This document shows positions 10,891 to 19,734 of a stretch of DNA of 64,000 nt, one piece after another. The position numbers and the translations under genes were made by a program. The stretch's first letter is position 1. Every line of letters begins with the position of its first letter. Where the stretch lies: contig NZ_CP041030.1 in assembly GCF_012224145.1 (NCBI RefSeq), positions 248,001-312,000 on the forward strand, written 5' to 3'. Below the pieces are notes generated by a model that did not search any database, was not told the DNA's origin, and saw only the letters and a list, made by a program, of their open reading frames with translations. Origin of the DNA: Francisella sp. LA112445. Its GTDB lineage: Bacteria > Pseudomonadota > Gammaproteobacteria > Francisellales > Francisellaceae.

Positions 10891-12285
10891 ATGCTAAATC
10901 TTAAACTTAAAGTTGAATGGAATAACTTGCCAAATATATGTAGACACGACATAGAAATAAAATGTTTAATTTTATTCTTGAGTCAAGAATATAAAATTGT
11001 AAATGATAGTAAATATAGTGATTGTAGAGATAATTTATATATCACAGATTATATTAAAAATTTTTTAGAAAAGGCTCTGGTAAATATATCTTTTAAGAAT
11101 CGAATGAGCTTATGCTCTAATGAACTAGAACTATCTCAAGATATTTCAAAAAAAGAATTAGTCCGTATCCTATTAAAAGAGTTCCAAGATGAAATAGATG
11201 CCGAAATTTTATTAATTTATTTTAGTGGTCTATATCGTGCAAACCTTGAGTATAATGAGAAGCTGATAAGCTTTGAATTATGTGATGATACGAATGATAG
11301 TTTTATGTTGGCAAAAGGAAACTATGCGAACATGAACATAGATAATCCATTACGATCTTATGAGTTTATATTAAAATCTTCAGAAAGATTGGCAATAATA
11401 GAAAAACTATACTTCAAAGGTATAAGTACTCTAAAGATTGAAAACCATTTAGGTAAAAGGGATCATAATATTAATATGGTTTTAAAGGGAGTTCAGTTTG
11501 AAAGTCTTGTTTTAAGCGAATCAATGAGTTCAATATCTTGGTTTACAAATATCAGTATTGAGCAGTTTCATAGAAATATTATAGTTAAAAATTCTACGCT
11601 ACCTAATGTTGATTTTGTAAATAATAGTTATACGCAAGAGCATGGATATATTTTTGAAAATAGTACTTTGAAAGAAATAAAGCTTATAGCTCATTTGAGA
11701 AAGATACAGTTTAGAAATACTGAGCTGGAAAAACTAAAGTGTAATGATAGGTTATTTATTTCTTTGCCATACTTTGATGACAAATCATCAATTAAACATT
11801 CAGTAGATATAGATAAAGCAACTTTTGATAATCTGCTAAAAGTAAAACAAAGTGGCTCATTAGAGTTTAGTCGTCTAGCAGAGTTTTTCAATCGTAATAA
11901 TGCTTATATCGAAGCACAACAGTTACATAGACACTATTTGTTGGCAAAAGCTAAAGAGTCTAAAAGTTGTGGCCTAAAGTTTTGGATTTGGTTTTATAAC
12001 CTGGTAAATGGATGTGGAACTAGTTTATTAAGGCCTTTTTTGTTATTAACTTTAATATTTAGCTTAAACTGTAATATTTATTTCTATTTAGTAAAAATAA
12101 CAGGAGTAGATGTTTACTACAAAGCTGTAGATAATATATTACCGTTTGCTGCTATTCTTATAAAAAATGATTCTATTTCTAATTTAGGAGTGGTACTTAG
12201 CTTAAAAATCATATCCATATTAGCAACATTATTATGGTTTTTAATTGCCTTACAAATTAGAAAATTACTTAAACTGAAAGAATAA
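10891..12285 (+). CDS. Unrecognised membrane-anchored protein, pentapeptide-associated type
   Basis: A 464-residue protein that I cannot name. A long hydrophilic region (about 1-370) precedes two membrane segments near 379-402 and 433-455. The stretch EFFNRNNAYIEAQQLHRHYL, followed by an aromatic-rich segment and the first helix, resembles the C-terminal module of pentapeptide-repeat membrane proteins, although clear pentapeptide coils are not evident. The ATG at 10891 was preferred over 10849 because the earlier one lies inside the remnant frame; the ribosome-binding site is weak. Its place next to a restriction/methylase remnant may mark an acquired or decaying segment. Confidence 0.55.
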   Translation: MLNLKLKVEWNNLPNICRHDIEIKCLILFLSQEYKIVNDSKYSDCRDNLYITDYIKNFLEKALVNISFKNRMSLCSNELELSQDISKKELVRILLKEFQDEIDAEILLIYFSGLYRANLEYNEKLISFELCDDTNDSFMLAKGNYANMNIDNPLRSYEFILKSSERLAIIEKLYFKGISTLKIENHLGKRDHNINMVLKGVQFESLVLSESMSSISWFTNISIEQFHRNIIVKNSTLPNVDFVNNSYTQEHGYIFENSTLKEIKLIAHLRKIQFRNTELEKLKCNDRLFISLPYFDDKSSIKHSVDIDKATFDNLLKVKQSGSLEFSRLAEFFNRNNAYIEAQQLHRHYLLAKAKESKSCGLKFWIWFYNLVNGCGTSLLRPFLLLTLIFSLNCNIYFYLVKITGVDVYYKAVDNILPFAAILIKNDSISNLGVVLSLKIISILATLLWFLIALQIRKLLKLKE

Positions 12286-12615
12286 ATAGCTCAATGAGCG
12301 TTGGGTAAAACTCCCCGTCAGTTGGTTGCTGAGCGAAGTCGAATGTACTGACGACTGCCACCCCTTCAAAATTTGAAGGGGAATTTGGTTAAACAGTCAT
12401 ACTACGGCTTGACCGTAGTATCCATAGATAAAGTATAGTTTAGCTATAAAGTTGGATTCGATGGTCAAGCCATGGAATGACAAAAGTGTTTAATACTTAT
12501 AGTACCTTTATTGTATGTTGAGAACTTTAGATAATAGATTCTACGATGAGTCATAGAATAGCAGAATTTTATTAAACTATAATGTAAACTTATCAGTATC
12601 TATATATTCAAATTT
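12286..12615. repeat. Gene-free stretch with stacked palindromes and repeat fragments
   Basis: This 330-bp gap holds three strong hairpins in a row: CGTCAGT/ACTGACG (12316-12353), a perfect 10-bp stem CCCCTTCAAA/TTTGAAGGGG with a single-base centre (12361-12381), and a perfect 9-bp stem ATACTACGG/CCGTAGTAT (12399-12421). The segment TTGCTGAGCGAAGTCGAA (12325 onward) recurs near 42098, and GATTCTACGAT at 12538 is part of the 62-bp repeat seen around copA. It looks like an accumulation of REP-like elements. No T-tract follows the stems. No gene is seen. Confidence 0.65.
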
Positions 12616-13485
12616 ATGAGTATTTTCATGAAAATAAATAAGCTGTTAGTCAGTGGCGGTGTCCACGGGAATGAATATACCGGTATTTATATAATTAATC
12701 GCTTGAAAAAATATCCATTAAAAGCAAAAACATTTGAAATTATACCTTTATTATCAAATCCTGAAGCTTTTAAATTAAGTAAAAGATATAAGGATCAAGA
12801 TTTAAATCGATCTTTTTCAACTGAGGATTTAAATAATCCTTCATTGAATACTTATGAAGATCAGAGGGCCCGAGAAATTAATCAAACTTATGGGTTTAAA
12901 TCAGATTCTCCTGTTGATTTTCTAGTTGATTTTCATACGACAACTACAAATCTTGGTAAAACAATAATTACTGATGGTAGAAGTTCACTAGTTAATAAAT
13001 TATGTAGATATCTGGTTGAACGAATTGACGGTCTTAGAGTTATTAAGCATCAAAGTATTACTGATGTGGCAATTAATAATATTGCACCGATGTCACTAAC
13101 TATTGAAATTGGAGCTGTACATACAAGTGTTTATGATACAAAAGCTATTGAAATAACTACCGAAATATTAAATGAAATTATTAAGTTTGTTGAGATGGCA
13201 AACTGTGATGATTTACCAGAAATCAAAAGCTGTAAGGCATATGAGCCAGTTAAAGCTATTGGTTTTCCTAGAGATAATGATGGTAATATTAACGCAGTAA
13301 TTCATGATAATATTAATGGTAATGATTTTAAGCTAATTAATGAGCAAGATCCAGTTTTTGAATTAATGGATGGCAGTGTTCAATTGTTGGATGAGCCAGG
13401 AGAATGGTATCCTATTTTTGTGAATGAATCTGCGTATTATGAAAAAGACATTGCTTTTTATCTGACACGAGAAATTGATTTTTAA
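12616..13485 (+). CDS. Aspartoacylase / succinylglutamate desuccinylase family zinc hydrolase
   Basis: M14-like zinc carboxypeptidase-fold enzyme that removes an acyl group from an N-acyl amino acid, probably N-acetylaspartate. Zinc ligands appear in GGVHGNEYTG (His17, Glu20) and in VDFHTTT, and the catalytic glutamate in LTIEIGAV; DLNRSF matches the substrate-arginine motif. Length (289) fits the aspartoacylase branch rather than AstE. A second ATG at 12631 is an equally good start, since neither has a clear ribosome-binding site. Substrate is inferred. Confidence 0.8.
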   Translation: MSIFMKINKLLVSGGVHGNEYTGIYIINRLKKYPLKAKTFEIIPLLSNPEAFKLSKRYKDQDLNRSFSTEDLNNPSLNTYEDQRAREINQTYGFKSDSPVDFLVDFHTTTTNLGKTIITDGRSSLVNKLCRYLVERIDGLRVIKHQSITDVAINNIAPMSLTIEIGAVHTSVYDTKAIEITTEILNEIIKFVEMANCDDLPEIKSCKAYEPVKAIGFPRDNDGNINAVIHDNINGNDFKLINEQDPVFELMDGSVQLLDEPGEWYPIFVNESAYYEKDIAFYLTREIDF

Positions 13486-13667
13486 TTTAGATATAAAATT
13501 ATTAAAATTGAAGGATTAGTTTAGATATTGAAATATACTATTTGAGTTTATATACCTAAAAAAATATCAAGCCTATATTTAACTTCTTCTCGACCTTACT
13601 TGTCTATATAATGTTAGTTATCAAGATTTGATATCAATTTATATTAATATTTAGTGAAGGACTTGTT

Positions 13668-14891
13668 ATGGCATCTATAGATATATCTTTGGATATTAAA
13701 AAAAGTTTGTTTGATAAAGATATCGATCGTAAAAAAGCTATACTTCTTACGTTTGTGGCATTTTTATTTACCGGTTTTCAATGTGCTATTTATGGTATGT
13801 TAACAGTGCCTATTTCACAGCATTTTAATATTGATTCTAATACTATTATATTTTTTGATGGTTTTGGTCTGTGGGGGCAGATTTTAGCAATGGCGACCGG
13901 TGGTATTCTTATCAAAAAGATTAAAGGTAAAAATACTTTAATTGTTGCGGCATTATTTATGATTATAGGATCAATTTTCTCAATATTTGCTCCAAATATT
14001 TATGTTTATACTGTGATGACCTTTATATGTAATATGGCTGTTGGCTATGTGCTAGTATCATGTAACTATATTGTGATGGGAACTGTTGAGAAACAAGGTG
14101 AGTCTGAAGGTAAGCTTAGTCTTTTAAATGTGTTTTTCAGTCTTGGATTTTTATCTAGTGCTTTTATAGTTGGGAATATTATTTTTTATGCTAGTTGGCA
14201 AGCAGTATTTGTAGTGGTTATGGTATTGTTTATTATATTTATACTGTTTCTGCTGTCTCTTAGAATTAATGAGAAAATTGAGCAAGCTGTAACTGTCAAA
14301 GCAGGAAATGTTCAACAACCAAAGTTTATATTCTTATCTAAACCAATTATTTTAATGGCAATTGCATTGTTCTGTATAGTTTATACAGAGCAGATAATGA
14401 ACTATTATAACCAACCGCATTTGCATTTTGATTTGGGTTTTAATATGAAAGATGTTGGTCTTTTAGTAGCTATTTACACAGGCTCTCAACTTTTAGGTAG
14501 AATCTTTTTTGGTAAATTCTTATTACCTAAAGTAAGAATTGAACGTTATCTTATAGTGTCAGGATTAGTGTTTGCATTTGCTATATTTGTTTTTATATAT
14601 ACAAAATTATTTATTTTAGTTGTAATTTTAATGGCCATACTAGGGCTTAGTGACTCATGTATATATCCATCGGTTTTAGGTTATGCAATGGATAAACTTC
14701 CACATGTATCAAGTGGAGCGACATCATTTTTGGTAACAGTCGGTGCAATAGGTATCCCGCTAGGAACATCTTTGTCAGGTATACTTGGTAATTTATTAGG
14801 GCGTCAGCCTGCAATGTTAGTAGCGCCTGTTATGCTTTTGGTATTGGTTAGTTTGGTAGTGATTGTACATAATTTAAAAGTAGTCAAATAG
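13668..14891 (+). CDS. Major facilitator superfamily transporter
   Basis: A 407-residue inner-membrane protein with about twelve hydrophobic segments and a central cytoplasmic loop, as in MFS carriers. The general look (VPISQHFNID, GFGLWGQILAM) recalls the TsgA/fucose-permease branch, but the substrate cannot be read from the sequence. It is 12 bases upstream of a glycosidase-like gene, which suggests sugar uptake linked to intracellular hydrolysis. Confidence 0.8.
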   Translation: MASIDISLDIKKSLFDKDIDRKKAILLTFVAFLFTGFQCAIYGMLTVPISQHFNIDSNTIIFFDGFGLWGQILAMATGGILIKKIKGKNTLIVAALFMIIGSIFSIFAPNIYVYTVMTFICNMAVGYVLVSCNYIVMGTVEKQGESEGKLSLLNVFFSLGFLSSAFIVGNIIFYASWQAVFVVVMVLFIIFILFLLSLRINEKIEQAVTVKAGNVQQPKFIFLSKPIILMAIALFCIVYTEQIMNYYNQPHLHFDLGFNMKDVGLLVAIYTGSQLLGRIFFGKFLLPKVRIERYLIVSGLVFAFAIFVFIYTKLFILVVILMAILGLSDSCIYPSVLGYAMDKLPHVSSGATSFLVTVGAIGIPLGTSLSGILGNLLGRQPAMLVAPVMLLVLVSLVVIVHNLKVVK

Positions 14892-14903
14892 AGGAGGATT
14901 TTT

Positions 14904-16352
14904 ATGTCTAATATAGATGATATAAAAAAATTTGTTGAAAGCTCAAAATATATATACAAAGATATACAAATCCCAGAAGGTGGTAGTGTCAGCTATATGA
15001 ATGAAGATCTAAAACCTTTTCTTAAAGATAGGCTTACATCTGCACAAGCAAAAATCATACTAGATAGATATGATAACGCCTTTGATATCGGACTTACTAA
15101 AACAGGCTTTCCTAAAGCAGCAGAAAGAGATACAAATGATGATGCTACAAACTACGATGCTGTATGGGTGCGTGATGCAATTTGGGTGTATTATTACTTT
15201 AGTGAATTCAAAGAAAATGATGCTAGAACTCTAATTAACAAGCTTTATGAATATTATGACTCTCCGACACAACAGAAGCGTTTTGAAGATATCATAGCAA
15301 ATCCTGAATTAGCAGCAGATAAAATGGCTGTTCCGCATATTCGTTTTGATAGCACCAGCGAGAGTTATGATGATGTGATGATAAATGGTGAGCCACAAGT
15401 ATGGAACCATAAACAGATGGATGCTCATGGACTTTTTTTGTTAGCTCTAAATGATGCGTATCAAAAACAGATATTCAATGTTAATGATTCGAAATTATTG
15501 TTGTTTTTAGAGCGATTTTTTAGCTTTTTAGAGTCAATAAAATATTACGAATATGCTGATGCAGGTGCTTGGGAAGAAATTGATCGAGTAAATACAAGTA
15601 GTATTTCTCTAGTGGCGAATGCTGCTAAGCAATGGAAAAGTACTTTAGACAGTAAAAATTTAAAGTTATCAGTAGATTTACAACAGTTAAGTAATTTAGG
15701 TATAAATAAGGTTAAAACTCAGATAGCTAATGGTGGAGAATCACCACTTTATGATGCTAGTGATATTTGTTACCGTGAGAGTGATGCCGCGATGCTACAT
15801 ATTTTTACACCATATTTTAGTGATGATTTAGAGTTTGCTGAGTATCAAAAAAGTTTAGCTTTAGTAGAAAATCTTGTACGTGATTATGGGGTTATACGTT
15901 ACAAAGGCGATAGTTATCAATCTGGTAATTTTTGGTTTGAAGATGATAGTACAGCAAAAGAAAGCTTAACAGATGATGCCTCAAGTGTAGAAGAGTTTGC
16001 AAAAAGAGCTAAAGGAAGGTTTAAAGATTCTGAGGCACAATGGTTTTTTGATAGTATGCTAGCTTTAGCAATGATGAATTTATATGATAAATATTCACAA
16101 AAATTTGATAAGGATAAATATTTTAACAAAGTTGCGTGGCATCTAAAAAGAGCTCTAGCACAGATGACAGCTTGTGATTATATAACAGCAGATGGTCAGC
16201 CAGTTAATGCAGAGCTATTACCTGAAAGTATAAATGTTATTGTTTTTGATGAGCAAAAGTATTATTTACCATCTCCGATTACGCCACTTAATTGGGCTAA
16301 AGCTTCATTAGCAACAGCGCTTAAAAAGTTTAGTAATTATAATATTATATAA
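14904..16352 (+). CDS. GH15-like (alpha/alpha)6-barrel glycosidase
   Basis: A 482-residue cytosolic protein without signal peptide. DAVWVRDAIWVYYYF resembles the WxRD substrate-binding motif of GH15/GH63/GH37 six-hairpin glycosidases, and WNHKQMDAHGLFLLAL and DAGAWEEIDRVNTSS fit the following helices, the latter including a candidate catalytic Glu. A strong GGAGG site precedes the ATG. It forms a probable operon with the upstream MFS carrier. Family-level call only; substrate unknown. Confidence 0.65.
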   Translation: MSNIDDIKKFVESSKYIYKDIQIPEGGSVSYMNEDLKPFLKDRLTSAQAKIILDRYDNAFDIGLTKTGFPKAAERDTNDDATNYDAVWVRDAIWVYYYFSEFKENDARTLINKLYEYYDSPTQQKRFEDIIANPELAADKMAVPHIRFDSTSESYDDVMINGEPQVWNHKQMDAHGLFLLALNDAYQKQIFNVNDSKLLLFLERFFSFLESIKYYEYADAGAWEEIDRVNTSSISLVANAAKQWKSTLDSKNLKLSVDLQQLSNLGINKVKTQIANGGESPLYDASDICYRESDAAMLHIFTPYFSDDLEFAEYQKSLALVENLVRDYGVIRYKGDSYQSGNFWFEDDSTAKESLTDDASSVEEFAKRAKGRFKDSEAQWFFDSMLALAMMNLYDKYSQKFDKDKYFNKVAWHLKRALAQMTACDYITADGQPVNAELLPESINVIVFDEQKYYLPSPITPLNWAKASLATALKKFSNYNII

Positions 16353-16428
16353 AAGACTATGAGTTTGGATATCTAAATATTCTATTTATAATCTTAGTTT
16401 TAAGTTAGAAGTATTGCAAATGAAGGAT

Positions 16429-16884
16429 TTAAGACTTAGAGAATAAAAACTTCTCTATATTGATTTTTAATTTATCGATATTTTTTATTGTTGAAGGAGC
16501 AACGAAAACAGTATCATCTCCGGCTACTATACCAATTATCCCAAAACTGTTTTTATTATAATCTAACGTTCTTGCTACTAACTGTGCTGCACCTGGTGCT
16601 GTATCAATAACAACTACCGCTTCATTGGCACTAACATTAATGACTAAAGATGAAATATTATCAGTCATTATTGGTGGAGCTGGCTCGTTAGGTATTTTAT
16701 AAACTAGAGTGCTTTTCTCATTTTTTATTTTAATAGCACCTAGTTTTTTTAGCATTCTGTTAACTTTAGATTGGCTAGCACTATAGCCTAAGTGTTCTAA
16801 AGTGTCACATATTTCGTTCTGTGAAGAGAATTCTTTGCTAAGAATGAGTTGTCTTAAATCGTTATAAATATCTGACTTGTCCAT
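16429..16884 (-). CDS. argR: Arginine repressor
   Basis: ArgR is an arginine-binding hexamer that represses biosynthesis genes. The 151-residue protein has a winged-helix N-terminus with SQSKVNRMLKKLGAIK (recognition helix) and a C-terminal oligomerisation/ligand domain with IDTAPGAAQLVARTLD and GIVAGDDTVFVAP. It lies downstream of argG-argH on the same strand, and a consensus ARG box lies before argG. Confidence 0.95.
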   Translation of the reverse strand: MDKSDIYNDLRQLILSKEFSSQNEICDTLEHLGYSASQSKVNRMLKKLGAIKIKNEKSTLVYKIPNEPAPPIMTDNISSLVINVSANEAVVVIDTAPGAAQLVARTLDYNKNSFGIIGIVAGDDTVFVAPSTIKNIDKLKINIEKFLFSKS

Positions 16885-17051
16885 AATATTTTCCTTAAAT
16901 AGATAAATTTCTATCTAATGTATTCTTATACTTATCATTATTTCTAAATGGTTTTACTAAAAAACATCAAATTCTAATAATTATTAAAAAAATCAAAAGG
17001 TATTATAAACTTTTCAAGCAGATATACATATAGATTTAATAAAAAGATGAA

Positions 17052-18245
17052 TTATTTATTAAGTTTTTCTTTGATAGCTATATAAGCATCACGGAAAGTT
17101 AATCCTTGCTGGACAAGTTTATAAACTTCTTCAGTAGCATATAGATCAGAGGTCATCGCTTGGTTTAACTCATTATTATGAATTTTTAGATTTTTTATAG
17201 TTGAATCAAATAATAAAACAGTATCTTCTATTAGTTCTATAGCTTGGCAGAAAGGAGCTTTTGTCAGTTGATAGTCGCGGTTATAACCACTAGGAACACT
17301 ATCAATTATAGAAGTAATCTGTTGTAAATAGCCTTGATATAGTTTTGCATTACCTCTCATAATCTCAAATAAGTCATAATTACGCTTTTGTGGCATAATA
17401 GATGAGCCAGTAGTATATGAGTTATCTAAACTAAAGTAATTAAATTCAGACATTGTAAAAAGCATCATATCATTAGCAAACCTTGAGTAAATACTCATAG
17501 GATTTGATAGAGTTTGTAAAACTAGCTTTTCAAAATATCCTCGAGAAAAAGCACAATATATAGGATTTTCTTGAGTTCTACTAAAGTTTAGTAGCTCAGT
17601 TGTGTAACCTTTATCATGTTTAAAGTTACTAATACCGAATCCAGAAGCTGATCCTAGTGGATTTTGATTGATAATTTTGCTTGTAGTAGATATCAAAAGT
17701 AAGGCATCAGCTAATGCATCAGCAAAAGATCCTAGCCATACAGCAACTGTAGTGGGCATGGCCTTTTGCATATGTGTATAGCCAGGCATAGGAGTGTTTA
17801 TATATTTACTAGCTTTAGTTCGTAAAGTATGGATATTTTCATGTATGGTTTCTTCTAATTGCTGCAGCTTATCTTTCATAAAAAGGCGCAACATTGCTAG
17901 AGATTGATCATTTCTGCTTCTACCGGTATGTATTTTTTTACCAACATCACCATAGTTTTTGCAGAGATATTGCTCAATTGCAGTATGTCCATCTTCTTGA
18001 TCTTGAGTTATTTGAAACTGACCTTTAGCTACAAGCTCTTTTATCTCATTTAGCCCTTTTGTTAGTAGTGAAAGTTCATCTTTGCTAATGATATTCATCT
18101 TTAGTAACATTTTGGCATGAGCTAAGCTAGCTTGAATATCATATTTAAGTAATTTTTGATCAAGTATATAGTCTTGACCTACAGTATATTTTTCCACTAT
18201 AGGTAGGAGTTTATCTGTTTCAGTTTGCCAAAGTTTTTTATTCAT
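17052..18245 (-). CDS. argH: Argininosuccinate lyase
   Basis: Cleaves argininosuccinate to arginine and fumarate, the last step of arginine synthesis. The fumarase/aspartase-superfamily signature GSSIMPQKRN is present, as is HTGRSRNDQ near the N-terminus. At 397 residues it is shorter than the usual 455-470, mainly at the C-terminus. It starts six bases after argG, so the two are cotranscribed. Confidence 0.95.
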   Translation of the reverse strand: MNKKLWQTETDKLLPIVEKYTVGQDYILDQKLLKYDIQASLAHAKMLLKMNIISKDELSLLTKGLNEIKELVAKGQFQITQDQEDGHTAIEQYLCKNYGDVGKKIHTGRSRNDQSLAMLRLFMKDKLQQLEETIHENIHTLRTKASKYINTPMPGYTHMQKAMPTTVAVWLGSFADALADALLLISTTSKIINQNPLGSASGFGISNFKHDKGYTTELLNFSRTQENPIYCAFSRGYFEKLVLQTLSNPMSIYSRFANDMMLFTMSEFNYFSLDNSYTTGSSIMPQKRNYDLFEIMRGNAKLYQGYLQQITSIIDSVPSGYNRDYQLTKAPFCQAIELIEDTVLLFDSTIKNLKIHNNELNQAMTSDLYATEEVYKLVQQGLTFRDAYIAIKEKLNK

Positions 18246-18251
18246 ATATTT

Positions 18252-19508
18252 TTATTTCTTATTTTTCATTATTGAATAAGCTGTACGCTGAGCTAAGCTA
18301 TGTAATTCTATAAATCCAGCTGAAGCATTATGGTTAAATAAATCTCCTCCAGCCTCAAAAGTTGCTAATTCAGGTTTAAGCATTGATAAGTGAGATTCTA
18401 CAGCTACTACCTCTATATTACCTTTATATAAAGATACAGTCACTTTTCCTGTTACTTTTTTATTTTGCTCTTCGATAAATGCAAGGATGTTATTCATAAC
18501 GGGATTGTACCATTCAGCAGCATAAGCAAGGTAAGCCCATTTATTATCCATAAATGTTTTTAGCTCATTTTCTTGACGGGTAGAGACAAGTTGCTCCAGC
18601 TTTTTGTGTGCAGCTATTATAATGCTAGCACCTGGGTTTTCATAGATACCTCTAACCTTTAGACCGATCAATCTATCTTCAATAAGATTAAACACTCCAA
18701 CACCATGCTCGCCACCTATTTTATTACATTTCATTATTAGCTTAGCTAAAGGCATTGATTCATCATCTAGTTTTACAGGTATACCTTCGACAAATTCTAG
18801 GGTAATGTTTTGTGGCTTATCATGAGCGTTTTCAGGAGTTTTGCACCATTGTAAGATAGCTTCTTTAGGAGCTATTAGGTTGGAGTGTTCTATTTCACCA
18901 CCTTCTGCAGTATTGCCCCACATATTCTCATCGTAAGAGTAGGGTTTACTTTTCTGTTGCTTAACTGGGATATTATGTTTCTCTGCATATTCTAGCTCTT
19001 GTTCTCTTCCCATTCCCCATTCTCTTACTGGAGCGATTGTTTTTATATTCTCATCTAATGTAGTTAGATAGCTTTCAAAACGAACTTGGTCATTACCTTT
19101 GCCTGTACAACCATGAGCGACAACTTGGCAGTTATATTTTTTAGCAACCTCAATAGCTATCTCTGAGATAATAACTCTACCTAAAGGTGTAGAAAGAGCA
19201 TAGCCTCCTTGGTAATCAGCATTTGCTTTGATAGCTTTGCTTATAACTTCATCTGCAAAACGAGTTTTGGCATCATACACTACTGCATCTATAGCTCCTA
19301 AATCGATAGCTTTTTGCTTTATTTGTTCTAGATTGTCTGCAACTTGACCAATATCTATAGTTAAGACAACAACTTCAACATCGTATTCTTCTTGAATCCA
19401 TTTAAGCATTACAGATGTATCTAAGCCACCAGAATAAAGCAAAAGGCAACGTTTGAAGTCTCCTTTCTTTGCTTCATGACTTGCAACTTTTTGATATTTT
19501 TCAGACAT
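18252..19508 (-). CDS. argG: Argininosuccinate synthase
   Basis: Joins citrulline and aspartate using ATP to make argininosuccinate. The ATP-pyrophosphatase P-loop LLLYSGGLDTSVMLKW is near residue 25, and VAHGCTGKGNDQVRFE is diagnostic. The 418 residues are near normal length. A consensus ARG box lies 20 bases before the start, so repression by ArgR is expected. Confidence 0.97.
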   Translation of the reverse strand: MSEKYQKVASHEAKKGDFKRCLLLYSGGLDTSVMLKWIQEEYDVEVVVLTIDIGQVADNLEQIKQKAIDLGAIDAVVYDAKTRFADEVISKAIKANADYQGGYALSTPLGRVIISEIAIEVAKKYNCQVVAHGCTGKGNDQVRFESYLTTLDENIKTIAPVREWGMGREQELEYAEKHNIPVKQQKSKPYSYDENMWGNTAEGGEIEHSNLIAPKEAILQWCKTPENAHDKPQNITLEFVEGIPVKLDDESMPLAKLIMKCNKIGGEHGVGVFNLIEDRLIGLKVRGIYENPGASIIIAAHKKLEQLVSTRQENELKTFMDNKWAYLAYAAEWYNPVMNNILAFIEEQNKKVTGKVTVSLYKGNIEVVAVESHLSMLKPELATFEAGGDLFNHNASAGFIELHSLAQRTAYSIMKNKK

Positions 19509-19525
19509 ATGACACCTTTTCTTAT

Positions 19526-19543
19526 TTTGAATTTTTATTCATT
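19526..19543 (-). promoter_or_regulatory. ARG box (ArgR operator) of argGH
   Basis: The core TGAATTTTTATTCA at 19528-19541 matches the E. coli ARG-box consensus wnTGAATwwwwATTCAnw exactly. It is 20 bases before the argG start codon, where bound repressor would block transcription. A weaker second match (CAAATAATTATTCA, 19659-19672) lies about 120 bases further upstream. Confidence 0.8.
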
Positions 19544-19734
19544 TTATCAGAAAATAATGCAATGACAAATATTTAATATAAATATTTATTTAAAGAATAA
19601 AGTATCCTATTTATTATAGATTTTGTTTTTTATTTCATGATTTAAAATTTAATTAATTCAAATAATTATTCATAATAGTGCTGATTGATTTGGTTAAGGA
19701 GTTTAAAGTAACAAAATATATCTAAGATCAAAGA

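Noticed and set aside
16885-17051. Search for an ARG box before argR (autoregulation)
   Set aside because: No TGAAT-n4-ATTCA-like site with two or fewer mismatches was found there.
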